NCBI RefSeq assembly: GCF_001905735.1
Contig: NZ_LISW01000004.1
Location: 124,001 to 188,000 of the forward strand
Source of the DNA: Streptomyces sp. CB01249
GTDB taxonomy: Bacteria; Actinomycetota; Actinomycetes; Streptomycetales; Streptomycetaceae
Direction: 5' to 3'
Length of the DNA: 64,000 bases
Position 1 is the first letter of the stretch. Each line of letters starts with the position of its first letter. This document shows positions 34,677-45,214 of this stretch, piece after piece. The notes under the pieces were generated by a model. It was not told the origin of the DNA. It searched no databases and worked only from the letters and a program-made list of their open reading frames with translations. The position numbers were made by a program, and so were the translations under genes.

Positions 34677-36185
34677 TCAGTAGGAGAAGGCCATGGGCCG
34701 GTCGGCGTCTTCGTGGTCGCCGCCGATCCGGGTGGGCGGGTTGAGGTCGTCGTCCGTGAGCTCCGGGGGTCCGGCCTTGATGTACTTCAGGAGGAGCTTG
34801 ACCTCGATCACCGCAAGCGCCGCGTAGAGCGTGGTGAAGACGATCAGCGAGGTGAGCACCTCACCCTGGGAGACGCCGGGGGAGACCGCGTTGCGGGTCT
34901 GGAGCACTCCGTAGACGACCCACGGCTGCCGGCCCATCTCGGTGAAGATCCAGCCCCAGGAGTTGGCGATCAGCGGGAAGAGCAGGGTCCACAGGGCGAC
35001 GACCCAGTAGCACCGGGCCAGCTTGGGGCTCAAGGCCTTGTTCTTGAACAGGACCAGGTGCGGCACCTCGTCCTCACCGGTGCGCATCGCCTCCGGCAGC
35101 ATGAACTTCTTTCGCGTGAGCCACAGCCCCAGGATTCCGAGTGCGAAGGACGCCATGCCGAAGCCGATCATCCACCGGAAGCTCCAGAACGCGACGGGGA
35201 TGTTGGGCCGGTAGTCACCGGGGCCAAAGCGTTCCTGCTCCGCCTTGTTGATGTCGTTGATGCCCGGCACGTACGAGTGGAAGTCGTCGTCGGCGAGAAA
35301 GGACAGTATCCCGGGGATCGAGATCTCGACCGAGTTGTGGCCCTTGCTGACGTCTCCGTAAGCGAAGATCGAGAAGGGTGCGGAGTTCTGTCCGTCCCAC
35401 AGCGCTTCAGCCGCCGCCATCTTCATCGGCTGCTGCTTGAACATCACCTTGCCGAGCTGGTCGCCGCTGATAGCGGTCAGCAGGCCGGCGATCACCACGG
35501 TGACCAGGCCCAACCGCAAGGAGGTCCGCATCACCGGAATGTGCTTCTTGCGGGCCAGGTGGAAGGCCGCGATGCCGACCATGAACGCGCCACCGACCAG
35601 GAAGGCGGCCGTGATGGTGTGGAAGAACTGGGTCAGCGCGGTGTTCTGCGTGAGCACGTGCCAGAAGTCGGTGAGCTCGGCGCGCCCGCGTTCCTCGTTG
35701 ATGCGGTAACCGACCGGGTGCTGCATCCAGGAGTTGGCCGCCAGGATGAAGTAGGCGGAGAGGATGGTGCCGAGGGACACCATCCAGATGCAGGCGAGGT
35801 GGATCTTCTTCGGAAGCTTGTCCCAGCCGAAGATCCACAGTCCGATGAAGGTGGACTCGAAGAAGAACGCGATCAGGGCCTCGAACGCGAGCGGAGCCCC
35901 GAAGATGTCACCGACGAACCGCGAGTAGTCGGACCAGTTCATCCCGAACTGGAACTCCTGGACGATGCCGGTGACGACACCCATGGCGATGTTGATCAGG
36001 AAGAGCTTTCCCCAGAACTTGGTCGCCCTGAGGTACTTCTCCTTGTTGGTCCGCACCCAGGCGGTCTGCAGGCCGGCGGTGAGCGCCGCGAGAGAGATCG
36101 TCAGAGGAACGAAGAGGAAGTGGTAGACGGTCGTCGTACCGAACTGCCATCGCGCCAGGGTCTCCGGCGCCAGAGCTAGCTCCAC
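34677..36185 (-). CDS. cydA: Cytochrome bd oxidase subunit I
   Basis: 502 residues, about nine spans. The haem b595 ligand His lies in WQFGTTTVYHFLFVPLTIS. ALIAFFFESTFIGLWIFGWDKLP and GWIFTEMGRQPWVVYGVLQT are the conserved haem and quinol-site segments. The Q-loop is of the short form. GTG 36185 has AAGGAGA upstream. It heads the cydA-cydB-cydCD operon; a perfect Rex operator sits 87 bp upstream of the start. The operon is therefore expected to be induced when NADH/NAD+ rises on oxygen limitation. Confidence 0.97.
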   Translation of the reverse strand: MELALAPETLARWQFGTTTVYHFLFVPLTISLAALTAGLQTAWVRTNKEKYLRATKFWGKLFLINIAMGVVTGIVQEFQFGMNWSDYSRFVGDIFGAPLAFEALIAFFFESTFIGLWIFGWDKLPKKIHLACIWMVSLGTILSAYFILAANSWMQHPVGYRINEERGRAELTDFWHVLTQNTALTQFFHTITAAFLVGGAFMVGIAAFHLARKKHIPVMRTSLRLGLVTVVIAGLLTAISGDQLGKVMFKQQPMKMAAAEALWDGQNSAPFSIFAYGDVSKGHNSVEISIPGILSFLADDDFHSYVPGINDINKAEQERFGPGDYRPNIPVAFWSFRWMIGFGMASFALGILGLWLTRKKFMLPEAMRTGEDEVPHLVLFKNKALSPKLARCYWVVALWTLLFPLIANSWGWIFTEMGRQPWVVYGVLQTRNAVSPGVSQGEVLTSLIVFTTLYAALAVIEVKLLLKYIKAGPPELTDDDLNPPTRIGGDHEDADRPMAFSY

Positions 36186-36271
36186 GTCGTCTTCTCCTTA
36201 CGTCGCCGTAGTTGCATACCGGCAGTTTGTCCGTTAAATCCAACGGATCACGGGAGGAAGCAGGACACGCT

Positions 36272-36287
36272 TGTGAACGCGTTCACA
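36272..36287. promoter_or_regulatory. Rex operator (ROP) of the cyd operon
   Basis: TGTGAACGCGTTCACA is a perfect 16-bp palindrome identical in form to the Rex-binding site described upstream of cydA in Streptomyces coelicolor. Rex releases DNA when NADH is high. An extra half-site TTCACAAG follows at 36288-36295. Confidence 0.92.
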
Positions 36288-36386
36288 TTCACAAGCAATT
36301 ATGGCGCACACGCTTTCGGGACCTTCGCCGGGGGGTCCCCTGTCGCACGCCGTCCTCGCGCCGGGCCTGTGAAAGGGCATACGAAA

Positions 36387-36418
36387 GGGCCCCGCACCTC
36401 CTACGAGACACGGGGCCC
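36387..36418 (-). terminator. Terminator of the aminotransferase gene
   Basis: On the minus strand GGGCCCCG and CGGGGCCC form an 8-bp stem around a 16-nt loop, followed by CTTTCG. It lies 20 nt after the stop of the aminotransferase gene. Confidence 0.7.
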
Positions 36419-36437
36419 GGTCGCCGGGTGGAACCGG

Positions 36438-37517
36438 CTACAGCTCCTGGCGGAACGACTCCGTCACCTTCAGGAACAGGTCGTTCGCCTCGCCCTCGCC
36501 GATCGTCACGCGCACGCCCTCACCCGCGAACGGCCTCACCACCACCCCGGCCTTCTCGCAGGCCGCCGCAAAGTCCAGGGTGCGGTCGCCCAGCCGCAGC
36601 CAGACGAAGTTCGCCTGGGACTCGGGCACCGTCCAGCCCTGCCGCACCAGGGCCTCGGAGACGCGGTCCCGCTCGCACACCAGCGAGCCGACCCGGCCGA
36701 GCAGCTCGTCCTCGGCACGCAGCGAGGCCACCGCCGCGTCCTGGGCGAGCTGGCTCACGCCGAACGGCACCGCCGTCTTGCGCAGCGCGGCCGCCACCGG
36801 CTCATGGGCCACCGCGAAGCCGACCCGTAGCCCCGCGAGCCCGTACGCCTTGGAGAACGTCCGCAGCACCGCCACGTTGGGGCGGTCCCGGTAGATCTCG
36901 AGGCCGTCGGGGACCTCGACGTCGCGGATGAACTCCTTGTACGCCTCGTCCAGCACCACGAGCACATCGCTCGGCACCCGGTCGAGGAATCGTTCCAGCT
37001 CGGCCCGGCGCACGACGGTGCCGGTCGGGTTGTTCGGGTTGCAGACGAAGATCAGCCGCGTCCGGTCGGTGATCGCGTCCGCCATGGCGTCCAGGTCGTG
37101 CACATCGGCGTCGGTCAGCGGCACCTTGACCGAGGTCGCGCCGCTGACCTGCGTGATGATCGGGTACGCCTCGAAGGAGCGCCAGGCGTAGATCACCTCG
37201 TCACCAGGACCCGAGGTGGCCTGGAGCAGCTGCTGGGCCACGCCGACCGAACCGGTGCCGGTGGCCAGGTGCGACACGGGCACACCGAAACGGTCGGCCA
37301 GCTCGTTCATCAGACCGGTGCAGGCCATGTCCGGGTAGCGGTTGAAGTGCTGGGCGGCAGCGAGCGCGCTCTCCATCACGCCCGGCAGCGGCGGATACGG
37401 GTTCTCGTTGGAGGACAGCTTGAAGGCGGCGGGTCCGTCCGCCGATGCCGGTTTGCCCGGAACGTAGGCGGGAACGCCGTCCAGTTCGGCGCGCAGCTTG
37501 GGGCTCGTCTCGCTCAC
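36438..37517 (-). CDS. pat: Aromatic amino acid / histidinol-phosphate aminotransferase
   Basis: 359 residues, fold-type I PLP enzyme of the HisC/Pat branch. Key parts: KLSSNENPYPPLPG, NPNNPTGT, VLDEAYKEF and the PLP Lys in RTFSKAYGLAGLRVGF. The VVRPFAGEGVRVTIG C-terminus fits. HisC elsewhere makes histidinol phosphate; the stand-alone actinobacterial copies are classed as phenylalanine/aromatic aminotransferases, which would fit with pheA in the same region. Substrate cannot be read from sequence, and hisC is an equally used name. GTG 37517 with GAGGAGGAC upstream is preferred over TTG/ATG codons before it. Confidence 0.9.
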   Translation of the reverse strand: MSETSPKLRAELDGVPAYVPGKPASADGPAAFKLSSNENPYPPLPGVMESALAAAQHFNRYPDMACTGLMNELADRFGVPVSHLATGTGSVGVAQQLLQATSGPGDEVIYAWRSFEAYPIITQVSGATSVKVPLTDADVHDLDAMADAITDRTRLIFVCNPNNPTGTVVRRAELERFLDRVPSDVLVVLDEAYKEFIRDVEVPDGLEIYRDRPNVAVLRTFSKAYGLAGLRVGFAVAHEPVAAALRKTAVPFGVSQLAQDAAVASLRAEDELLGRVGSLVCERDRVSEALVRQGWTVPESQANFVWLRLGDRTLDFAAACEKAGVVVRPFAGEGVRVTIGEGEANDLFLKVTESFRQEL

Positions 37518-37888
37518 CGCAGGTCCTCCTCGACCGTCCGTACACATCAATACTGCTCACCTTATGAGGATTGGACGCCGCTGCGAACGGGTGGACAGCG
37601 GATTCGTCCGGTGAACCCCGGAATGAGGGGGAGCGCGACCGGTGGTGGCGCGCGCCGGTGGCTCACTCCGTGGCGCGCGTCCCTCGAAAAGGTGAGTTGA
37701 GACCTCCCCGAGACCTTGCCCCCTCGGCAGGTCCATCCGGCCGGATGCATGACACATGACGGCAGGACCCGCCAACAGCCTTGCTTAGTAGGGTGGTTGC
37801 CGCCCGATGACCTTGCAGAAACGTGCCTGTCAACGCCTGAATATGCGACCGGACCGATGCCCCGCCCGACCCCTACTATCGGCTCGCC
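37518..37888. other. Divergent promoter region, no gene
   Basis: This 371-bp gap lies between the aminotransferase (minus) and LacI regulator (plus) genes. A TAGGGT -10-like element sits at 37789-37794, about 95 bp before the LacI gene start; no matching -35 was found. No strong palindrome that would suggest a LacI-type operator was found. Confidence 0.45.
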
Positions 37889-39001
37889 ATGACAGCAGCA
37901 GGGAAGCACCAGGTGAGCCGGACGGAGACCCCCCGGCGCGGCGGCAGGCAGGGACGTGCCGGAATCCGGGATGTGGCCGCCGCGGCCGGCGTCTCCATCA
38001 CGACCGTCTCCGACGCGCTCAACGGCAAGGGCAGGCTCCCGGACGCCACCCGCCGCCATGTCCGCGAGGTCGCAGAGCGCCTGGGCTATCGCCCTTCCGC
38101 AGCGGCCCGCACGCTCCGTACCGGCAAGTCCGGCCTCATCGGCCTGACCGTGACGACGTACGGGGATGAACCTTTCACCTTCACCGAGTTCGCGTACTTC
38201 GCGGAAATGGCGAGAGCGGCCACCTCGGCGGCCCTCGCCCGCGGCTACGCACTGGTCATCCTCCCGGCGACCTCGCGCCACGACGTCTGGTCCAACGTGG
38301 CGCTCGACGGCACCGTCGTCATCGATCCGTCCGACCAGGACCCGGTCGTCTCCGAGCTGGTCCGCCAGGGGCTGCCCGTCGTCTCCGACGGCCGTCCCGC
38401 CGGGTCGCTGCCCGTGACCGCCTGGGTGGACAACGACCACCGGGCCGCCGTGCTCGACCTCCTCGATCATCTCGCCGCCGCCGGAGCCCGCCGTATCGGA
38501 CTGCTCACCGGCACCACCACCGACACGTACACCCGGCTCTCCACCACCGCCTACCTGCACTGGTGCGAGCGCGTGGGACAGGATCCGGTCTACGAGTCCT
38601 ATCCAGCCCACGACCCGTGCGCGGGAGCGGTGGCCGCCGACCGGCTGCTGGCCCGTCCGGACCGCCCCGACGCCGTCTACGGGCTCTTCGACCCCAACGG
38701 CACGGACCTGCTGGCGGCCGCGCGCCGCTACGGCCTGCGCGTCCCCGAGGACCTGCTCCTCGTCTGCTGCAGCGAATCCACCGTGTACGCGACGACCGAG
38801 CCGCCCATCACGACGCTCTCGCTGAAGCCGCGGAGGATCGGCACGGCGGTCGTCCAGCTGCTCATCGACGCCATCGAGGGAGTCGACCAGGACGGCCCGG
38901 TGGAACGCGTGGTGCCGACGGAGCTCATCGTCCGGACGTCCTCGCAACGCCGTCCGCCCCGCACCACGGTCAGTGCGCCGCGTTCCCCGGCAGGGGACTG
39001 A
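37889..39001 (+). CDS. LacI family transcriptional regulator
   Basis: 370 residues. The LacI helix-turn-helix is at about 28-50 (IRDVAAAAGVSITTVSDALNGKG), followed by the hinge region RLGYRPSAAARTLRTGKSGLIGLTV and a periplasmic-binding-like effector domain ending near residue 350. It would repress sugar or other catabolic genes, but no transport or catabolic genes are adjacent, so the regulon is elsewhere. ATG 37889 gives a 27-residue basic leader before the HTH; GTG at 37913 is an alternative. Followed by an intergenic region and a metallophosphoesterase gene. Confidence 0.93.
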   Translation: MTAAGKHQVSRTETPRRGGRQGRAGIRDVAAAAGVSITTVSDALNGKGRLPDATRRHVREVAERLGYRPSAAARTLRTGKSGLIGLTVTTYGDEPFTFTEFAYFAEMARAATSAALARGYALVILPATSRHDVWSNVALDGTVVIDPSDQDPVVSELVRQGLPVVSDGRPAGSLPVTAWVDNDHRAAVLDLLDHLAAAGARRIGLLTGTTTDTYTRLSTTAYLHWCERVGQDPVYESYPAHDPCAGAVAADRLLARPDRPDAVYGLFDPNGTDLLAAARRYGLRVPEDLLLVCCSESTVYATTEPPITTLSLKPRRIGTAVVQLLIDAIEGVDQDGPVERVVPTELIVRTSSQRRPPRTTVSAPRSPAGD

Positions 39002-39176
39002 TCATCCCAATTAGGACCAATCGACCGACGAACCTGGCATGCGGAAGGATTCACCACCCCTGGTGCGTCCCAGAGCACGATCTGCATTCCTATGATGGGC
39101 GCACGACACCGCGGACCAACCCGACCAGCAGGGCCCGTCAGGTGTACGGCGGCGCGACGGTGGTGTGGAGGGGTCG

Positions 39177-40235
39177 ATGACACAGGGGGCCGGTCAGGAA
39201 CCCGTGGTGCGGACGGCGACGTTGCGCGACTTCCGCGTACCGCCCTATGCGCAGTCCCCCGCGCCGCCCGCGTCGCCGCACCCGGGGAACGCGTTCCCCG
39301 AGGGCGAGACGCCCGAGGGATACACCCCGACGGCGCGCGACCTTCCCGTCATCAGCGTCGACGAACCCGCCCAGGTGCAGCCCGTGCCCGAACCGCGTCC
39401 CTCCACCGAACCGGGCCTCGGCCCCCTCTTCGTGGTCGGTGACGTCCACGGCTACCTGGACGAGCTGCTCGCCGCCCTCGCGGAACAGGGCCTGATCGAC
39501 TCCGAAGGCCGCTGGGCGGCGGGCAACGCACGCCTCTGGTTCCTCGGCGACTTCACGGACCGGGGCCCCGACGGCATCGGCGTCATCGACCTCGTCATGC
39601 GGCTCTCCGCCGAGGCGGCGGCCGCCGGCGGCTACTGCAAGGCCCTGATGGGCAACCACGAGCTGCTGCTCATCGGCGCCAAGCGGTTCGGCGACACCCC
39701 GGTGAACTCCGGCGCGGGCACGGCCACCTTCCAGGCGGCCTGGCTGCTCAACGGCGGGCAGAAGACGGACATGGAGCGCCTTCAGGACGTCCACCTCCAG
39801 TGGATGTCCCGGCTCGACGCCGTCGTCGAGGAGGACGGGCACCTCCTGATGCACTCGGACACGACGGCGTACCTCGACTACGGCTCCACCATCGAGGACG
39901 TCAACGACACGGTCCACGCCATCCTCACGCGCAACGACGCCGACGAGTGCTGGGACCTGTTCCGCAAGCTCACCAAGCGGTTCGCCTTCCGCGACGACTC
40001 GGGCGCCCAGGCCGTCCAGCAGCTGATGGCGGCGTACGGCGGCCGGCGCGTCGTCCATGGTCACAGCCCCATCCCGTACCTGACCGGCGAGGTCGGCTCC
40101 GAGGACGGAGAGGACGGCGCCGGGCCGCAGGTCGACGGGCCGCACGTGTACGCGGACGGGCTCGCCATCGCCATGGACGGCGGGGTGACCATGGCCGGAA
40201 AGCTACTGGTCGTCCAACTCCCCCTGCATGACTGA
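39177..40235 (+). CDS. Metallophosphoesterase (PPP-like)
   Basis: 352 residues. A disordered Pro-rich N-terminus (about 1-85) precedes a calcineurin-like phosphoesterase domain with all metal motifs: GDVHG (about 92), GDFTDRG (about 130), GNHE (about 163) and later MHSD and HGHSP (about 305). The two-metal centre resembles PP1/PrpE and diadenosine tetraphosphatase types. Substrate could be phosphoprotein or nucleotide; not determinable. ATG 39177 follows GGAGGGG; GTG 39165 in the same frame overlaps that site and is less likely. Single gene. Confidence 0.9.
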   Translation: MTQGAGQEPVVRTATLRDFRVPPYAQSPAPPASPHPGNAFPEGETPEGYTPTARDLPVISVDEPAQVQPVPEPRPSTEPGLGPLFVVGDVHGYLDELLAALAEQGLIDSEGRWAAGNARLWFLGDFTDRGPDGIGVIDLVMRLSAEAAAAGGYCKALMGNHELLLIGAKRFGDTPVNSGAGTATFQAAWLLNGGQKTDMERLQDVHLQWMSRLDAVVEEDGHLLMHSDTTAYLDYGSTIEDVNDTVHAILTRNDADECWDLFRKLTKRFAFRDDSGAQAVQQLMAAYGGRRVVHGHSPIPYLTGEVGSEDGEDGAGPQVDGPHVYADGLAIAMDGGVTMAGKLLVVQLPLHD

Positions 40236-40423
40236 GGCCCTGCGGGGAAGACGCATCCCGAGCTGACCACGCCGAGTACAGGGGCTATTTCCGGAAACCC
40301 TCTGTCACCCCGTGCTGTGCGCGCTCTACCATCGGCCTATCAGTAGCAGGCTCTCCTCCGTTTCCGCCCGAACTGCCCGGACCCAGCGGGCATACAGGCC
40401 CGACGGAGCATCGGGGGATGCAG

Positions 40424-41227
40424 ATGAACAGCGCTCCGCACCTGCTGACCGAGGACCGGCCCGAGTACGAACGGCTCCTCGACGACGCACTGCGTCACGC
40501 ACACGAACGACCGGAACTGGCCGCTGTCGGCGAACGCCTCAGCGCCGCCCAGCTGCGCACCATGGCGCTGGCGGCCGTCGCCCTGATCACCGCCACGGCC
40601 TCCGACGAGTACGAGCAGTACGTGAAGGCCCGTGACGCAGCACGCGCCACCGTCCGGGACACGGCTTCCGACCCGGCGCCGGACGGCCTCGGTCAGTCGG
40701 GCGCCGGCATAGGAGCGGTCGTCACCGTTCTGGCGCCGATGCTGGCGGGTACGGCGGCGGCCATATTCCTGCTGGTCGGCTACCTCCTGAAGATGCTGGA
40801 GCCACCACCGGCGTTCGCCGGCCCCATGGTGGACGCGGGCTGGTTCTTCGCCGCCGTCACGGCCGCCGCCATCTTCGTCGCCGCCATCGGCCTGCTCATC
40901 GCCGCCCTGCGCAACGGCTCGACGTCCCTGCCCGCCCGGGATGCCCGCGAGCAACTCCCCGACGACGTGGCCCTCGCCAAGGACGTCTGGCGGCAGGCGC
41001 TGCTGGAGCGGGGCATCGTGCCCTTCCTGCGTGACGCCCTCACCGAGCCCGCCGGGCCCGCGGTCCCCACCCCGCACCGCCCGACGGGCCGCCTCCCCAA
41101 GATCGGCTACAGCAGGCCCGACTTCGCCGGGCCGGACGAGGGCCCGGCGGCCGCACCCCGGCCCACGTACAGCAGCCCGGACTTCACCAGCCCCGACTTC
41201 GGCGGTCCCGAGCACGAACCGGACTGA
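40424..41227 (+). CDS. Uncharacterised two-span membrane protein with SPDF-repeat tail
   Basis: About 267 residues; family not known to me. An acidic helical N-terminus (DRPEYERLLDDALRHAHERPEL) is followed by two hydrophobic spans (about 95-122 and 137-162). A cytoplasmic or external region (about 170-220) and a Pro-rich tail follow; the tail has YSRPDF, YSSPDF, TSPDF, a tandem S/R-P-D-F motif. Tails of this type may bind partners, but nothing is known. ATG 40424 is preferred because GGGGG lies 6 nt upstream; ATG 40418 is directly against it. Convergent with thiC across a shared hairpin. Confidence 0.8.
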   Translation: MNSAPHLLTEDRPEYERLLDDALRHAHERPELAAVGERLSAAQLRTMALAAVALITATASDEYEQYVKARDAARATVRDTASDPAPDGLGQSGAGIGAVVTVLAPMLAGTAAAIFLLVGYLLKMLEPPPAFAGPMVDAGWFFAAVTAAAIFVAAIGLLIAALRNGSTSLPARDAREQLPDDVALAKDVWRQALLERGIVPFLRDALTEPAGPAVPTPHRPTGRLPKIGYSRPDFAGPDEGPAAAPRPTYSSPDFTSPDFGGPEHEPD

Positions 41228-41231
41228 CCGC

Positions 41232-41262
41232 CACGGCCCCGGCGGAAGACGCCGGAGCCGTG
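41232..41262. terminator. Shared terminator between convergent membrane protein and thiC genes
   Basis: Arms 41232-41244 and 41250-41262 pair over 13 positions with one mismatch around GAAGA. The hairpin lies between converging genes and probably ends both transcripts. Confidence 0.7.
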
Positions 41263-41283
41263 CGCGGCCGGTCCCGTGCCGGG

Positions 41284-43077
<1,794 letters not shown>

Positions 43078-43083
43078 GAGACC

Positions 43084-43195
43084 TACTCCCTACGCCGGCA
43101 TTACCCGGTAACAGGTTCGGCGGTCGGCGCAGCGTCTCCCGTACGGTCGTACGGCGGTCAGCGCCCTCTCAGCCCGGTGCTCCGAGCTCCCGCGT
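43084..43195 (-). promoter_or_regulatory. TPP (THI-box) riboswitch controlling thiC
   Basis: Read on the minus strand, the leader contains CGGGAGCTCGGAGCACC, the THI signature GGGCTGAGAGGG, then GAACCTGTTACCGGGTAATGCC and GGCGTAGGGAGT, in the order and spacing of TPP riboswitches. A longer variable P3 stem lies between them (GCTGACCGCC to GGGAGACGC). Ends approximate. The Shine-Dalgarno-like GGGAG lies within the closing helix. Confidence 0.93.
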
Positions 43196-43273
43196 GTGCA
43201 AAGGTGCCACCACGCTAGCCCCCGGACGGGCGGGCTGAACAGAGGGCCCCGTCCTTCTTGCGATGATCGGCCG

Positions 43274-44596
43274 GTGACGCCCCCTCATCGCGACCCAGAA
43301 CCGCAGGGCCATCAGCACACGCACAGCCATGGCCCGGCCGCACCCGTCTCCACCCATCTGCGCAAGGTGATCGCCGCCGTGCTGATCCCCTTCGCGACCG
43401 CCGTACTCGTCGGTCTCGTGGCGCTCTGGCCGAATGGTGCGCCGGGGCACGAACGGACCGGTGTCGGTTTCGACCGGCAGACCCAGCAGGGAAAGGTGGT
43501 GAGCGTCGTCAAGGTCGACTGCAAGGACGTGAACGCCGCCCAGCTTCCCGTCAGCGGCGAGACCCAGCCCCCCGAGGACCGGCCGGCTTCCGGCGGCCTC
43601 TGCGAGAAGGCCACCGTCGAGGTCACCACCGGCCCCGACTCGGGGCGCCGGTTCGTCGAGGTCGTCCAACCGGACGCACCGAGGCAACTGCGGGAGGGCC
43701 AGGGGGTGGTGGTGGCGTACGCCCCCGACGCGCCCCATGACCTCCAGTACTCCGTGACGGACGTGAACCGGAAGTTCCCGCTGATACTGCTGGCCGGGAT
43801 CTTCGCCCTCGCGGTGGTGCTCGTGGGCAGGATGCGCGGGGTCATGGCCCTGGTGGCGCTCGCCCTGTCGTTTGCCGTACTGACCCTGTTCATCCTTCCG
43901 GCCATACTTCAGGGCTCGAATCCCCTGCTGGTGGCGGTCGTCGGGGCCGGAGCGATCATGCTGATCGCGCTCTACATCTGCCACGGCCTGACCGCCCGCA
44001 CCTCCGTCGCCGTCATCGGCACCCTGATCTCACTGCTGCTGATCGGGCTGCTCGGCTCGCTCTTCATCGGCTGGGCGAGCCTGAGCGGGAACACCGACGA
44101 CAACACCGGCCTCATCCACGGCCTGTATCCGCACATCGACATGAGCGGACTGCTGCTGGCCGGCGTCATCATCGGCTCCCTGGGAGTGCTCGACGACGTC
44201 ACGGTCACCCAGACCTCGGCGGTCTGGGAGCTGCGCCAGGCGAACCCCACCATGAGTGCGAAGCAGCTCTACCGGGCAGGGATCAGAATCGGCCGCGATC
44301 ACATCGCGTCCGTGGTCAACACCCTGGTGCTCGCCTATGCGGGCGCCGCGCTGCCCCTCCTGCTGCTGTTCACGGTCGCGCAGAGCAGTGTGGGGACGGT
44401 CGCCAACAGCGAGCTGGTGGCGGAGGAGATCGTGCGCACCCTCGTGGGCTCGATCGGACTGGTCGCCTCCGTGCCGGTGACGACAGCGCTCGCGGCGCTG
44501 GTCGTTTCCGCGGACCGCACGGGGGTCGGCGCGGAAGCCGGAGCTTCGGCACCCGTGCGGAGCGGCAGGGGCCGGCGACGACGGGCAAGGTCGTGA
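43274..44596 (+). CDS. YibE/F family membrane protein
   Basis: 440 residues. A His-rich cytoplasmic start (QGHQHTHSHGPA) is followed by one span (about 35-55), an external domain (to about 165) and a YibE/F domain of about seven spans. The latter has ALSFAVLTLFILPAILQG, LGVLDDVTVTQTSAVWELR and GRDHIASVVNTLVLAYAGA. YibE/F proteins are predicted transporters, with a possible link to amino acid or metal uptake but no proven substrate; the N-terminal His run hints at metal. GTG 43274; no ribosome site, so possibly leaderless. Divergent from thiC. Confidence 0.87.
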   Translation: MTPPHRDPEPQGHQHTHSHGPAAPVSTHLRKVIAAVLIPFATAVLVGLVALWPNGAPGHERTGVGFDRQTQQGKVVSVVKVDCKDVNAAQLPVSGETQPPEDRPASGGLCEKATVEVTTGPDSGRRFVEVVQPDAPRQLREGQGVVVAYAPDAPHDLQYSVTDVNRKFPLILLAGIFALAVVLVGRMRGVMALVALALSFAVLTLFILPAILQGSNPLLVAVVGAGAIMLIALYICHGLTARTSVAVIGTLISLLLIGLLGSLFIGWASLSGNTDDNTGLIHGLYPHIDMSGLLLAGVIIGSLGVLDDVTVTQTSAVWELRQANPTMSAKQLYRAGIRIGRDHIASVVNTLVLAYAGAALPLLLLFTVAQSSVGTVANSELVAEEIVRTLVGSIGLVASVPVTTALAALVVSADRTGVGAEAGASAPVRSGRGRRRRARS

Positions 44597-44675
44597 CCGG
44601 AACACACAGCGTGATTCACCCGATCGGCAGGTGTCGTGTTCGAGTGGCAAGACGGCTCCCGGGCCGTGGACCGCT

Positions 44676-45083
44676 TCAGCCCGCGTTCTGCTCTTCGGCC
44701 AGAATGCGCCCCAGCGCCTCCTCCAAATTGCCGTCGAAGTCACCCAGAGTGCACTCCTGACCGAGGGGCACCAGCTTGTCCGTACGGTCGAGGAAGGCGA
44801 CAAGAGGTGCCGTGCCCGCCCGGAAGAGCGCACGGTCGGCGCCCACCTGCAGCCGGATGTGGACATCGCACAGCCCCTCCGGCTCGGTCGGCGCGATGTG
44901 CACATCGCCGTCGCCACTGGGGCTGTTGAGGCCGTCGAGCAGCAGCTCACGGCCGAAGGCCCAGGTGACGGGGGCGTCGCCGGGCAGATGGAAGGTCATC
45001 CGGATCGCGTACGGATCGCACACTTCGTACCGGAGCTCCACCGGGATACGGAATGAGAGCTCCTCGGAGACGAGGAAGCTCAT
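44676..45083 (-). CDS. ssgA: Sporulation-specific cell division regulator SsgA
   Basis: 135 residues, the normal size for SsgA. It starts MSFLVSEELSFRIPVELRYE and carries LTFHLPGDAPVTWAFGRELL-like and TDKLVPLGQE segments that distinguish SsgA from other SsgA-like proteins. SsgA promotes septum formation in aerial hyphae, helping SsgB position FtsZ, and also stimulates branching. ATG 45083 is chosen with GAGG 5 nt upstream; an adjacent ATG at 45086 and one at 45113 are in frame. Its transcription in S. coelicolor depends on SsgR, encoded just upstream in the same direction. Confidence 0.95.
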   Translation of the reverse strand: MSFLVSEELSFRIPVELRYEVCDPYAIRMTFHLPGDAPVTWAFGRELLLDGLNSPSGDGDVHIAPTEPEGLCDVHIRLQVGADRALFRAGTAPLVAFLDRTDKLVPLGQECTLGDFDGNLEEALGRILAEEQNAG

Positions 45084-45214
45084 CATGACCTCAGCTTGAA
45101 CCGACTCGCGCATCGTTCAACCCCGCAGTAGATGAATCTGGCCAGGAATGATCCCCCATGGCCCTATTGACGCCATCGTGGTGCACGCGATAGCAGATCA
45201 CAAGGAGTGATTTT

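Noticed and set aside
36271..36287. The TGTGAACGCGTTCACA palindrome as a LacI-type or CRP site
   Set aside because: It matches the Rex operator form exactly and lies upstream of cydA, the known Rex target, whereas the LacI gene is over 1.5 kb away.
43915..43930. GGCTCGAATCCCC resembling a tRNA T-loop
   Set aside because: It lies inside the well-supported YibE/F coding sequence and no tRNA cloverleaf can be built around it.
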